From: Solirubrobacter deserti | GTDB taxonomy: Bacteria; Actinomycetota; Thermoleophilia; Solirubrobacterales; Solirubrobacteraceae | Length of the DNA: 64,000 nucleotides | Direction: 5' to 3' | Assembly: GCF_003344625.1 (NCBI RefSeq) | Contig: NZ_QPKJ02000004.1 | Coordinates: 620,001-684,000, forward strand | Part shown: positions 11,922-20,897 of the stretch, piece after piece | How positions within the stretch are numbered: the first letter of the stretch is position 1 | Layout: each line of letters starts with the position of its first letter | Program-made: the position numbers and the translations under genes | The notes under the pieces: model-generated | Told to the model about the DNA's origin: nothing | Seen by the model: the letters and a program-made list of their open reading frames with translations, nothing else | Databases searched by the model: none

Positions 11922-13108
11922 GCGTCATCGCCGATCCCGCCGGTCGCATCACCGCGCTCGCGGGCGCCCTGCTCGTCGCCGCGCTCGCGGTCGCACTGGG
12001 CGACGCGGGCGACACGCTGCCGCTCGCGCTGCTCGGCGCGGGCACGGTGCTCGGCTTGTTCGTCCTCGCCCCGCGGGCGCTCGCCGGCGTGCGCCGGCAC
12101 CCGGCGCTGCTCGTCGGCGCGCTCGTGGCCGGGGCGCCGTTCGCGCTGCTGATCTTCTTCGGGTACTTCGCCGACGGGCGCGTCCTGTGGGCGCTGCCCG
12201 ACGCCCTGATGGCCCTGACGCCGCTGGCGATCATCGCGTTGGCGGCGCTCGGCGGGTTGATCCTGATCGCCGATGACCTGCGCGCGCGCTTCGGGCTCGC
12301 GCAGCGCGGCCTGACCCCGTGGCAGCGGCTCACGGGAACCAACGACGTGCCGATGCCCGCCCCTTGGCGCGCGCTCGGCGGACTTGCACTGGTGGCCCTG
12401 GCTGCGTTCCTCGGCCTGGCGTACATCGGTGCGAGCAGCAGCGGGCTCTTGTCCCTGGCCCTGCTGCTCGTGCTGGGCGGCGGCGCGGCGGCCCTCATCG
12501 CCGTGCCCCTCCTCATCGCGGGGCTGGCCCGCTCGGACCGCGCGCGTCTGACCACCGCGCGCGAGGACGAGCGCCGCCGCGTCGCCGCCCACCTGCACGA
12601 CTCCGTCCTCCAGACCCTCGCGCTGGTCCAGCGCCAGGCGCACGATCCCGCCGCCGTGCAGCGGCTCGCGCGCCGGCAGGAGCACGAGCTGCGCGCGTGG
12701 ATGGCCGGCGAGGTCGAGCTCGGCACCGAGACACTCGGCGCCGCGCTGCGCAAGGCGGTCGCCGAGGTCGAGGACGACCATGATGCGACCGTGGAGTTGA
12801 CGATCCTGGGCGAGCGGCCGCTGGACCGCGAGACGGAGGCGCTGGCCGCCGCGGCGCGCGAGGCGCTGCGCAACGCCGCGCGGCATGCCGGCTCGCCGAT
12901 CTTCGTGTTCGCCCAGGTCTCGCCCGACGGCGCGGAGGTGTTCGTGCGCGACGAAGGCCCTGGATTCGAGCTCGCGACCGTCCCGACCGAGCGGCGCGGC
13001 GTGCGCGACTCGATCATCGGGCGGATGCGGGCCGTCGGCGGGAGCGCGGAGATCGACTCCTCGCCGGAAGGCACCGAGGTCGCGCTGCGGATCGGGGTGA
13101 CGGGATGA
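11918..13108 (+). CDS. NarL-type sensor histidine kinase (HisKA_3)
   Basis: A 396-residue membrane sensor kinase. The N-terminal half is hydrophobic, with several predicted membrane helices, and has no obvious extracellular sensor domain. The dimerisation/phosphoacceptor motif is ERRRVAAHLHDSVLQTLAL with His227 as the probable phosphorylation site. The ATPase domain follows with EALRNAARHAG (N box) and VRDEGPGFEL (G1 box). The ATG at 11918 overlaps the PspC stop; the longer upstream frame is a shadow of that gene. It probably phosphorylates the regulator encoded next, whose start overlaps its stop as ATGA. Confidence 0.9.
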   Translation: MSVIADPAGRITALAGALLVAALAVALGDAGDTLPLALLGAGTVLGLFVLAPRALAGVRRHPALLVGALVAGAPFALLIFFGYFADGRVLWALPDALMALTPLAIIALAALGGLILIADDLRARFGLAQRGLTPWQRLTGTNDVPMPAPWRALGGLALVALAAFLGLAYIGASSSGLLSLALLLVLGGGAAALIAVPLLIAGLARSDRARLTTAREDERRRVAAHLHDSVLQTLALVQRQAHDPAAVQRLARRQEHELRAWMAGEVELGTETLGAALRKAVAEVEDDHDATVELTILGERPLDRETEALAAAAREALRNAARHAGSPIFVFAQVSPDGAEVFVRDEGPGFELATVPTERRGVRDSIIGRMRAVGGSAEIDSSPEGTEVALRIGVTG

Positions 13109-13734
13109 GGATCGTCGTCGTCGACGACCATCACCTGTTCCGCGCGGGCGTGCGCGCGGAGCTCGCGCCGCACCACGAGGTCGTGGGCGAGGCCGCGACG
13201 CCCGCGCGGGCCCTGGCCGTGATCGCCGAGACGCAGCCGGACGTCGTCCTACTCGACGTCCACCTGCCCGAGGGCGGCGGCGTGTCGGTGCTCGAGGCGC
13301 TGCCGCGCGAGGGTACGCCCAAGGTGCTCGCGTTGAGCGTGTCGGACGCCGCCGAGGACGTCGTGCCGATGATCCGCGCGGGGGCGCTCGGCTACGTCAC
13401 CAAGACGATCGACACGAGCGAGCTGCTGGACGCGATCAGCACCGTCGCGGCGGGCGAGGCGTGCTTCTCGCCGCGGCTGGCGGCGTTCGTGCTGCAGGCG
13501 TTCTCCGCGCCGGCGCCGGAGAAGAACGAGCTGGAGTCACTCACGCCGCGCGAGCGCGAGGTCCTGCATCACCTCGCGCGCGGGTACGCGTACAAGCGGA
13601 TCGCGCAGCGGCTCGGCATCAGCGACCGCACCGTCGAGACCCACGTGGGCAACGTCCTGCGCAAGCTGCAGCTCTCCTCGCGCCACGAGGTCTCCCACTG
13701 GGCGGCACAGCGCGGGCTCGTAAACGGCGATTAA
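13105..13734 (+). CDS. LuxR/NarL-family response regulator
   Basis: A 209-residue regulator with a receiver domain (MRIVVVDDHHLFRAGV, acidic pair Asp7/Asp8, phosphorylatable Asp51 in VVLLDVHLP, Lys in YVTKTI) and a C-terminal LuxR helix-turn-helix (LTPREREVLHHLARGYAYKR to SDRTVETHVGNVLRKL). It is the output of the PspC-kinase operon. Target genes are not identifiable; such regulators often activate their own operon. Two hairpins follow the gene. Confidence 0.92.
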   Translation: MRIVVVDDHHLFRAGVRAELAPHHEVVGEAATPARALAVIAETQPDVVLLDVHLPEGGGVSVLEALPREGTPKVLALSVSDAAEDVVPMIRAGALGYVTKTIDTSELLDAISTVAAGEACFSPRLAAFVLQAFSAPAPEKNELESLTPREREVLHHLARGYAYKRIAQRLGISDRTVETHVGNVLRKLQLSSRHEVSHWAAQRGLVNGD

Positions 13735-13742
13735 CGGCGACC

Positions 13743-13768
13743 GGCCCCGCTCGGGAGAAGGCGGGGCC
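13743..13768 (+). terminator. hairpin after the response regulator gene
   Basis: GGCCCCGC and GCGGGGCC form a perfect 8-bp stem with a 10-base loop, nine bases after the stop. No T-tract follows. Confidence 0.65.
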
Positions 13769-13791
13769 GTGCCGGGGTTATTGAGGGGAGG

Positions 13792-13828
13792 GTGAGCCCG
13801 ATGAGAGGGGGGTTGTTGTCGGGCTCAC
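13792..13828. terminator. second inverted repeat in the convergent gap
   Basis: GTGAGCCCGA (13792-13801) and TCGGGCTCAC (13819-13828) form a perfect 10-bp stem with a 17-base loop. It lies between the converging response regulator and LAL genes and may terminate either. The rest of the 252-bp gap up to 13986 shows nothing recognisable. Confidence 0.5.
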
Positions 13829-13986
13829 TCACTTCATCGGACGCTCGGCGTCGGAGCTTGAGCCCTCTTTTCGCGTTTCCGACAATCGTTCAGTAACGAC
13901 GTCTGGACCGGGCCGGTGGGCGACAAGAACCGCGCCAAGGCCAGCAATCGCGGCCTTCCCAGCTCGATCACATCTTCGTGTACTGA

Positions 13987-16605
13987 TCAGGGGCGCAGCC
14001 GGCTGAGCTCGCGACGGTCGTTGACGCCGAGCTTGGTCATCGCCCGGTACAGGTGCGATTCGACGGTCCGCACCGACAGCACCAGGCGCTCGGCGATCTC
14101 CTTGCTGGTCAGGCCCTCCGCCGCGAGCTCGACGAGCTGGTGCTCGCGCGGTGTGAGGGCCACGTCGCCGAGCCCTTCCAGCCGTGGCGGCTCGGTGCCG
14201 TGGCCCGGAGCGTGGAGGGTGGCCGCACGGGCGGCGGCCCGTCGCGCCCCGTCCACCGCGCCCACGCGCAGCAGGGCGCGGCCGGCGTCCACGCACGCGA
14301 GCATCGCGGCGCGCTGCGCGCCGACCCCTTCAAAGCAGTCGACAGCGGCGAGCAGCCGTTCCGGGTCGTCGTCGGCGCGGCCGCGGGCGTGTGCGGCGTA
14401 TCCCTCCACGAGCGGCGCGTCGCAGTGCTCGCGCAGGGCCTCGAGCGTGGCGGCCGCGGGCGCGGCGTCGGCGCCCACGAGCAGCGCGTCGTGCGTGAAC
14501 TGGGCCGCCCACAGCGGCACGTGCGCCACCGCGCCGGCGGCTTCGGCGAGCAGCGTGCGGGCGTCTTCCCGATCGCCTTCGGCGTCGGCGATCGCGGCCT
14601 GCGCGCAGGCGAAGAACGGGGCGTCGCGCGCGAGCCCGGCGCGGCTCTCGAATGTCACGCGCAAGCGCTCGAGCGCGAGACGCGCCGTGTCCACGTCCCC
14701 GGCGCCGGCCTCGGCCTTCACGCGCATCACCAGCGCGATGGGCAGCATGTCGACGGCATCGTGGCGGCCGAGGTGGAGCTCGGACTCGGTCAGCCAGCGC
14801 CCGGCGTCGACGAACCGGCCGGCGGCCAGCGCGATCGTGCCCAAGCCGAACGCGGCCAGCCCGGCCCCGGCGTGGTCGTCCGCTCGTACGGCCTCGACCA
14901 GCGCGTCCGGCAGCTCCGCGGAGAGCTCATCCCACTGATAGCCGCACTGCACCGCCGATGAGACCCAGACCGCGAACGCGACCTCGTCGCTGAAGTCGCG
15001 CAGCGGCAGCCGCGGCCGCCGGCGGCGCGCCCACGCGTAGGCCGCGCGCGTGCGGCCGGAGTACAGGAGGTCGCGACCGTGGAACGGCGCGATCTGGCGG
15101 CGCGTGGCCTCGTCGAGCTCGGGGTCCTCCAGCGCGGCCGCCGACGCCTCGGCCATGCGGGCGTAGTCGCCGTCCAGCGCGTTCACGTGCATGCGCACGA
15201 ACACCAGCCGGCGCCGCCATTCCGGCTCGGGCCACCAGGTCTCGGCGCGTTCGAGCAAGGCGGGGAGCTCGTCGTGGCGCTGCAGCCCCCAGAACAGCAC
15301 GATCACGCGCTGCTGGAGGTACTCGAGGGTCTCGTCCTGGTCGGAGAGCCGGCCTTCGAGCGGCGCGAGCACGGCCTCGGCGGACGCGAAGCGGCGGGCG
15401 TCGATGTGAGCTCGCGCGAGCGCGAGCGCGGCGCGGGGGGAGGCGCCCGCGGAGAGCGCCAGCTCCGCCAGCCGGACCGCGAACGCGGGGTCGCCGGCCG
15501 CGTTGGCCGCGCGCGCCGCGTCCGTCAGCAGCTCCGGCTCGACGGGCTCGCCGGCGTCCAACAGCCAGCGCGCGAGCTTGAGCGCGTCGCGGCCGCGCAG
15601 CGGGGCGCGCGCCCGCAGCGTGCCGGCCAGCCGCACGCGCAGCTCGTGGCCGCGCAGATGCGGCAGCGTCGCGCGGATCACCTCGCCGTAGAGCGGGTGC
15701 GCGAGCCGGACCGGGTCACCGTCGGCGTCCGCGATCACGACCAGCCCGTCGCGCTCAGCCTCGATCAGCGCGGCTTCCCCGGCGATCTCGATCATGTCGG
15801 CGAGCGCCAGCGGCTCGCCGAGCGCGAGCGTCTGCAACGCGCGCAGCGCGTCGTCGCCGAGGCCCGCGATGCGGTCGTTGACGAGCTCGGTCAGCGAGCG
15901 GCTGAGCGGCGGGTGCTCAGGGAGCCGCCAGAGTCCGTCGCGCGCCGCCAGCGCGCCCCCCTCGAGCGCGCCGACGAGCAGCTCGCGGATGTAGAGCACG
16001 TTGCCGTGGCTGCTCTCGAACAGCCAGCGCTTGGCGGCCTGCTCGACCGGCCCGTCGAGCACGGCCTCGATCAGTGCGCCGGTCTCGGCCTCGTCCAGCG
16101 TGCCGAGCTCCACGCGGTGCGCCCCCGCGTCCTTCCACAGCGCCGCGATCGCGTCCGGAACCGGCTCGCCCGAGCGCAGCGTCGCCAGCACGAACACGGT
16201 CCGGGTGGTGACCAGCTGGAGCACGAGCGCGGCGGACGCGGGGTCGAGCAGCTGGGCATCGTCGACCCCGAGCACGATCGGCCGGTCGCCTGCGCGCTCG
16301 CGCAGGCCGTCGGCGGTCGAGCGCATCACGTCCAGCGGGCTCGTCGACCGGGTCTCCGCACCCAGCAGGCCCGTGAGCGCGCCGAGCGGCACCGCGGCTG
16401 CGCTGCGCGTCGCCTGCACCCACTCCACGTGCGCGCCGGCCGCCGCGGCGGCGGCCAGCGCCTCGCGCGCCAGCCGCGACTTGCCGATGCCCGCTTCGCC
16501 GCTCACCACCACCCCCGGCGCGGCGCCGCGCAGCCGGTTCAACCGGTTAAGCTCGCCCGTCCGGCCCACAAGCGGCCATTGCGTGGATGACAACCGGTGG
16601 GGCAC
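13987..16605 (-). CDS. LAL-type LuxR regulator with AAA/NTPase domain (copy 1)
   Basis: An 872-residue signal-transduction ATPase regulator. The N-terminal NTPase has Walker A GEAGIGKSR (about 36-44) and Walker B-like VLGVDDAQLLDP (about 118-129). A long helical, TPR-like middle follows, and the C-terminus carries a LuxR helix-turn-helix (LTPREHQLVELAAEGLTSKE, RTVESHLYRAMTKLGVNDRR). It lacks a receiver domain, so it is probably controlled by nucleotide and an unknown ligand. The GTG at 16605 is used as the start. It is divergent from a second regulator of almost equal length (871 aa) and the same domain order, with only 38 bp between, which suggests duplication and shared control. Confidence 0.88.
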   Translation of the reverse strand: MPHRLSSTQWPLVGRTGELNRLNRLRGAAPGVVVSGEAGIGKSRLAREALAAAAAAGAHVEWVQATRSAAAVPLGALTGLLGAETRSTSPLDVMRSTADGLRERAGDRPIVLGVDDAQLLDPASAALVLQLVTTRTVFVLATLRSGEPVPDAIAALWKDAGAHRVELGTLDEAETGALIEAVLDGPVEQAAKRWLFESSHGNVLYIRELLVGALEGGALAARDGLWRLPEHPPLSRSLTELVNDRIAGLGDDALRALQTLALGEPLALADMIEIAGEAALIEAERDGLVVIADADGDPVRLAHPLYGEVIRATLPHLRGHELRVRLAGTLRARAPLRGRDALKLARWLLDAGEPVEPELLTDAARAANAAGDPAFAVRLAELALSAGASPRAALALARAHIDARRFASAEAVLAPLEGRLSDQDETLEYLQQRVIVLFWGLQRHDELPALLERAETWWPEPEWRRRLVFVRMHVNALDGDYARMAEASAAALEDPELDEATRRQIAPFHGRDLLYSGRTRAAYAWARRRRPRLPLRDFSDEVAFAVWVSSAVQCGYQWDELSAELPDALVEAVRADDHAGAGLAAFGLGTIALAAGRFVDAGRWLTESELHLGRHDAVDMLPIALVMRVKAEAGAGDVDTARLALERLRVTFESRAGLARDAPFFACAQAAIADAEGDREDARTLLAEAAGAVAHVPLWAAQFTHDALLVGADAAPAAATLEALREHCDAPLVEGYAAHARGRADDDPERLLAAVDCFEGVGAQRAAMLACVDAGRALLRVGAVDGARRAAARAATLHAPGHGTEPPRLEGLGDVALTPREHQLVELAAEGLTSKEIAERLVLSVRTVESHLYRAMTKLGVNDRRELSRLRP

Positions 16606-16614
16606 CTCTTTCGC

Positions 16615-16632
16615 AACGGTACCGGCACCGTT
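16615..16632. promoter_or_regulatory. near-palindrome between the divergent LAL regulators
   Basis: AACGGTACCGGCACCGTT is palindromic at 16 of 18 positions, with perfect AACGGT/ACCGTT arms, and fills the centre of the 38-bp gap. It is well placed to serve as a common operator that controls both regulators. Confidence 0.45.
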
Positions 16633-16643
16633 AGGGTCGCGGC

Positions 16644-19259
16644 ATGCCGGACTCCACCGCTCCGCCTCAGAGCTGGCCGTTCGTGGCCCGCGAGGCCGAG
16701 CTCGAGCACATCGCCCGGGCGCGCACGCTCGAGCGCGCGCGGGGGGTGACGGTGCACGCGGGCGCCGGCGTGGGCAAGTCTCGGCTCGCCCGCGAGGCGC
16801 TGGCGGCGGCCGACCTGGACGGCGCGCTGACGATCTGGGTGCAGGCGACCCGCAGCGCCGCCACGCTGCCGCTCGGCGCGTTCGCCCCCGTCCTCCCGTC
16901 CGAGGTGCGGTCCGACGACCGGCTCGCGCTGCTGCGCGGTGCGACCGAAGCCCTGCGCGCTCACAGTGCGGGGCGGCCGCTCGTCCTCGGCGTCGACGAC
17001 GCGCACCTGCTGGACCCCGCCTCGGCCGCGCTGCTGCTGAACCTGCAGCTCACCACCACGGCGTTCGTCATCACGACCGTGCGCACCGGCGAGCCCGTCC
17101 CGGACGCGGTCACCGCGCTCTGGAAGGACGGGGCGGCGCTGCGGCTGGACCTCGAGCCGCTGACCGAAGAGGCGACCGAGCGGCTCGTCGAGGCGGCGCT
17201 CGGGGGCCCGGTCGAGCGGCGCACGCTCGGCTGGGCGTGGGCGCGCAGCCGCGGCAACCCGCTCTACCTGCACCAGATCGTCTCGGGGTGGCTGGAGGAG
17301 GGCGCGTTCACGTTCGCCGACGGCCTGTGGACGCTCGCGCAGCGGCCGGTGCCGAGCCAGCCCCTGCTCGAGCTCGTGTCCGAGCGCCTGAACGGGCTGG
17401 ACCGTGAGCAGCGGCTCGCGATGGAGCTGCTCGCCCTCGGCGAGCCGCTCGGGCTGGCCGAGGTGATGCGCCTGGTGGACCCGGAGGCGCTGATCGCGCT
17501 CGAGACGCAGGGGCTGGTGACGGCGTCGGCGCGCGAGTTCTGGCTGGCGCATCCGCTCTACGGCGAGATGCTGCGTGCGGCGCTGCCGGTCACGCTCGCG
17601 CGCTCGCTGCGGCTGCGGCTGGCCGCGGCGGTGGCCGGGCGCGCGACCCGGACGGCCGACGATGCGCTGCGGGTCGCGCGCTGGCAGCTCGACGCGGGCG
17701 CCGAGGTGGAGCCGGAGCTCGCGCTCGTGGCCGCGCGCGCCGCAAGTCGCTCGGCCGATCCCGCGCTGGCCGCGGAGCTTGCGCAGCGGGCGCGTGACGG
17801 AGGCGCGGGCAGCGCGGCCGGGCTCATTCTCGCGCGGGCCCACGCGTTCCAGAAGCGCTACGCGGAGGCCGAGGCCGTGCTCGCGGGCCTCGAGGGCGAG
17901 CTGGACTCCGAGGACGTCGCCTACGACTACGTGCAGCAGCGCGCGTCGGTGCTGTTCTGGAACCTTGACCGGGCGGCGGACGCGGTCGCGCTGATCGAGC
18001 GGGCGCGCGGCTGGTGGGCGGCGACCACGTGGGAAGCCCGGATCGAGCCGCTGCGGCTGCAGTTCATGGCGCTCGCGAGCCGCCCGGGGACGGTGTCCGC
18101 GCTCGCGGAGGAGATCCGCGGGCTGCCGACGCTCACGGTCGCCGCCCGCAACTGGGTCGAGCGCACGCTCGCCGCCGACTACCTGTACGCGGGCCGGGTA
18201 CGGGAGGCGCAGGCGCTGATCGAGCCGCTGCGGCCGGAGCTGCCGCTGCGCGACGAGTACGACACGCTCGCGCTCGCGACGTGGGTGATCGCCGGCACGG
18301 TCTCAGGGATCTCGCTCGCGACCACGGTGCTGACGGCGGAGGAGCAGTTCACGCTCGCCGTGGCCGCCAACGACCATGCGGCGGCAGGGATGTGCGCTGT
18401 CGCCGCGGGCGAGCTGGCGCTGATGGGCGGGCGGTTCGCCGACGCCCGCCGCTGGCTGGCGGAGGCGGCGACCCACTTCGAGCGCCAGGACCCGTTCGGG
18501 AGCATCCTGGCGGTGCGTGCGTTCCAGATCGCGGTCGCGCTCGGTACGGGGGCGGTCGAGGCGGCGGCGGACGCGGCGCTGCGGCTGGAGGTTGCCGCCG
18601 ACGCGCTGCCGCTGACCGATCCGCTGCGCCCGTATCTCGCGCTGGGCCAGGCCTGGGCGCTCGTGGCGCGCGGGGATGCACTGCGCGCCCAGCGGCATCT
18701 GCTCGAGCAGGCCGCGGAGCTGGAGTGGATGCCGGTGTACGCCTGCCGGCTCGCCTACGAGGCGTTACGGCTCGGCACGCACGGACGCGAACCGTGCCTG
18801 GCACTGGTCGCGCTGTCCGAGCGCTGCGACGCGCCGCTCACCGAGGGGTACGCCGCGCACGCGGCCGCGCTCGCCCGGCGCGACGGGGCCGCGCTGCTGG
18901 ACGCGGCCGAGCGGCTCGCGGCGCTCGGCGCACTGCGCTATGCGGCCGAGTGCGCCGGGCACGCCGCCGACGCGCACGTCGCTGCCGGCCGGCACGACTC
19001 CGCCCGTCGCGCCGCCGCCCGCTGCCGCGAGCTTCAGCCCGACGGCCACGGCGCGCCGCCGATCGTGATCGCGGGTCTCGACGACACGCCCTCGGGCTTG
19101 ACGCCGCGGGAACTGCAGATGACCACGCTGGCGGGGCGCGGGATGTCCAACGCGGAGATCGCCGACCGGCTCGTGCTCTCGATCCGCACGGTCGAGACGC
19201 ACCTGTACCGTGCGATGCAGAAGCTCGGCGTCAGCGATCGTCGTCAGCTGGGGGCTTAG
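16644..19259 (+). CDS. LAL-type LuxR regulator with AAA/NTPase domain (copy 2)
   Basis: An 871-residue counterpart of the divergent regulator. Walker A is GAGVGKSR (about 40-47) and the Walker B-like segment is VLGVDDAHLLDPAS. A TPR-like helical middle is followed by a LuxR helix-turn-helix (LTPRELQMTTLAGRGMSNAE, RTVETHLYRAMQKLGVSDRR). Many segments match copy 1 nearly word for word, for example SRLAREALAAA and VQATRSAA. It starts at an ATG. The 3' end overlaps the converging YihY gene by 29 bases. Its regulon and ligand are unknown. Confidence 0.88.
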   Translation: MPDSTAPPQSWPFVAREAELEHIARARTLERARGVTVHAGAGVGKSRLAREALAAADLDGALTIWVQATRSAATLPLGAFAPVLPSEVRSDDRLALLRGATEALRAHSAGRPLVLGVDDAHLLDPASAALLLNLQLTTTAFVITTVRTGEPVPDAVTALWKDGAALRLDLEPLTEEATERLVEAALGGPVERRTLGWAWARSRGNPLYLHQIVSGWLEEGAFTFADGLWTLAQRPVPSQPLLELVSERLNGLDREQRLAMELLALGEPLGLAEVMRLVDPEALIALETQGLVTASAREFWLAHPLYGEMLRAALPVTLARSLRLRLAAAVAGRATRTADDALRVARWQLDAGAEVEPELALVAARAASRSADPALAAELAQRARDGGAGSAAGLILARAHAFQKRYAEAEAVLAGLEGELDSEDVAYDYVQQRASVLFWNLDRAADAVALIERARGWWAATTWEARIEPLRLQFMALASRPGTVSALAEEIRGLPTLTVAARNWVERTLAADYLYAGRVREAQALIEPLRPELPLRDEYDTLALATWVIAGTVSGISLATTVLTAEEQFTLAVAANDHAAAGMCAVAAGELALMGGRFADARRWLAEAATHFERQDPFGSILAVRAFQIAVALGTGAVEAAADAALRLEVAADALPLTDPLRPYLALGQAWALVARGDALRAQRHLLEQAAELEWMPVYACRLAYEALRLGTHGREPCLALVALSERCDAPLTEGYAAHAAALARRDGAALLDAAERLAALGALRYAAECAGHAADAHVAAGRHDSARRAAARCRELQPDGHGAPPIVIAGLDDTPSGLTPRELQMTTLAGRGMSNAEIADRLVLSIRTVETHLYRAMQKLGVSDRRQLGA

Positions 19260-20076
19260 GGACCCGCGACCACTCCGACGCGTACTCGGCGCCGAAGACG
19301 AGGATCAGCGACACCGCGTAGATGAAGATCAGCAGCGCCATCAGCGCGCCGAGCGACCCGTACAGCGCGCCGAAGTCGGCCAGGTGCTCGAAGTAGAGCT
19401 CCAGCGCGCCGCGGGTGAGACTGATCAGCAGCGCGGCGACGACGGCCCCGGGCCAGATCTCGCGCGTCTTCGGTCGCGGGCTCGGCAGCACGCGGTACAG
19501 GAACAGCACGACGAGCACGCTGAATATGAACGGCAGCGCGTCGCCGACCAGGTCGAGGATCCAGCCCGTGTCCTCGAGGTCGTCGGCGGTCTCGCGCGTG
19601 GCGCTGATGCTCAGGCAGAAGACCACGAACGCGGCCGAGCCGAGCACGAGCGAGAGGTCCAGCAGCTTGCGGCGGACGATCGGCGGGCGCGTGTGGATGT
19701 CCCACGCCTCGTTGATCGCGTGCCGCAGCGCGCCCATCACGCCGCTCGCGGCCACGATCAGCAGCACGATGCTGATGGGCCCGAGCTGGCCCGTGTTGTC
19801 CAGCGCGTCGTCGACCGTGCGCTCCAGCCGTCCCCGGTCGGACTCCTGCGAGAGCGGCACGTTGTCGAAGATCACGCGCACGACCCGCTCGCGGATCTCC
19901 TCATCGTCGAAGAACAGCCCGAACCCGCCGACGAGCAGCATCGCGAGCGGCACGAACGACAGCGTCGCGAAGAACGCGATCTGGGCGGCGTCGCGGTGCC
20001 CGCGGTCGTCCACGAACTCCAGGCACGCGCGCTTGAGCGCGAACAGGCTCTTGTCGAGGATCCGCCGTGCGCTCAC
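19231..20076 (-). CDS. YihY/BrkB-family inner membrane protein
   Basis: A 281-residue polytopic membrane protein of the YihY (former BrkB/RNase BN) family, whose biochemical role is unsettled. It shows the family order: an N-terminal amphipathic part, then about six membrane helices including ATLSFVPLAMLLVGGFGLFF, with the conserved blocks GVMGALRHAINEAWDI and DFGALYGSLGALMALLIFIY. A GTG at 20076 is the only in-frame start before an in-frame stop. The last 29 bases overlap the 3' end of the convergent LAL gene, so no terminator separates them. Confidence 0.85.
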   Translation of the reverse strand: MSARRILDKSLFALKRACLEFVDDRGHRDAAQIAFFATLSFVPLAMLLVGGFGLFFDDEEIRERVVRVIFDNVPLSQESDRGRLERTVDDALDNTGQLGPISIVLLIVAASGVMGALRHAINEAWDIHTRPPIVRRKLLDLSLVLGSAAFVVFCLSISATRETADDLEDTGWILDLVGDALPFIFSVLVVLFLYRVLPSPRPKTREIWPGAVVAALLISLTRGALELYFEHLADFGALYGSLGALMALLIFIYAVSLILVFGAEYASEWSRVPKPPADDDR

Positions 20077-20159
20077 CGCGAGCCGTCATCCCCGCACATG
20101 CGTCGACTCAGTCACCGGTTGTCTCAGCGCGACGACACCGCGCTCCGATGCAGTGCGTG

Positions 20160-20453
20160 ATGGCTCTCAACGTGAACGGCGCGAGCCTCGCGCCGGCCCG
20201 CTACACGCCGCCGACGCCGCCGCCGGTGAACGAGCTCACCGCGCGCGACATGGCCGCCGCCACCCGCCTCGGGCTGCAGGCCGTGCCGGTCCGCAACACC
20301 GACCCGGTCACGGGTCCGGCCAAGCGCGAGAAACGCGGAGAGACCAACGACGAGAAGCGCGCCGCCGAGGATGCCGACCGGCTGGACATGCTGCGCCTGA
20401 TGGCGTTCAAGCGCGACATCGCGTCCGTCCTCTCCGACCGGGACCGCACCTAG
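20160..20453 (+). CDS. small charged hypothetical protein
   Basis: A 97-residue protein that I do not recognise. It has a Pro-rich N-terminal third (TPPTPPPVNELTARD) and a strongly charged C-terminal half (KREKRGETNDEKRAAEDADR) likely to be helical; there is no signal peptide or membrane helix. Codon use has the high third-position GC of the neighbouring genes, which supports real coding. The ATG at 20160 is chosen because upstream residues look non-coding; an in-frame ATG at 20148 is possible. It lies divergent from YihY and converges on the DUF2750 gene. Confidence 0.6.
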   Translation: MALNVNGASLAPARYTPPTPPPVNELTARDMAAATRLGLQAVPVRNTDPVTGPAKREKRGETNDEKRAAEDADRLDMLRLMAFKRDIASVLSDRDRT

Positions 20454-20470
20454 CCCGACGTCCACAGCGT

Positions 20471-20854
20471 TCAGTGCTGCTCGAGCACCTGCCGGAGCTC
20501 GTCCGGCGGGACGGTCACGTGCCGCTGCGTCTCGGCCGAATGCAGGATCGCGATGATGTGCCCCTGCTCCTCGGCCTCCGGCAGCGTCGCCTCGAGGAAG
20601 TTGTCGAGCTCGACGAAGTGCGGCTCGTAGTCGGCCCAGTTGCGCACCCGGCACGCCTCGGCGTAGCGTTGATGCGGCCACACGGCGAGCGCGGGCCGGT
20701 CGCTCTCGATCATGGCGAGCTCGTGCGGAGGCTTCGCCAGCACCCACACCTGGCCCCAGTCGGCGACCTTGCCGACGAAGTAGTCGAACGTGCGCTCCAT
20801 GCACTCGGCGAGCACGGAGTTCATCTCCTCGTCGGTGAGCTCCCAGGTGTCCAT
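20471..20854 (-). CDS. DUF2750-like small protein
   Basis: A 127-residue soluble protein with the pattern of the DUF2750 family: FVGKVADWGQVWVLA, then LAVWPHQRYAEACRVRNWAD, then FLEATLP. Function is unknown in this family. It lies 43 bases downstream of the type III glutamine synthetase gene on the same strand, so it could be the second gene of that operon. No catalytic motif is evident. Confidence 0.7.
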   Translation of the reverse strand: MDTWELTDEEMNSVLAECMERTFDYFVGKVADWGQVWVLAKPPHELAMIESDRPALAVWPHQRYAEACRVRNWADYEPHFVELDNFLEATLPEAEEQGHIIAILHSAETQRHVTVPPDELRQVLEQH

Positions 20855-20897
20855 GGCCGCCGCGTGCCCGCACGCGGCGGCCTGGAAACGGGCGCTC

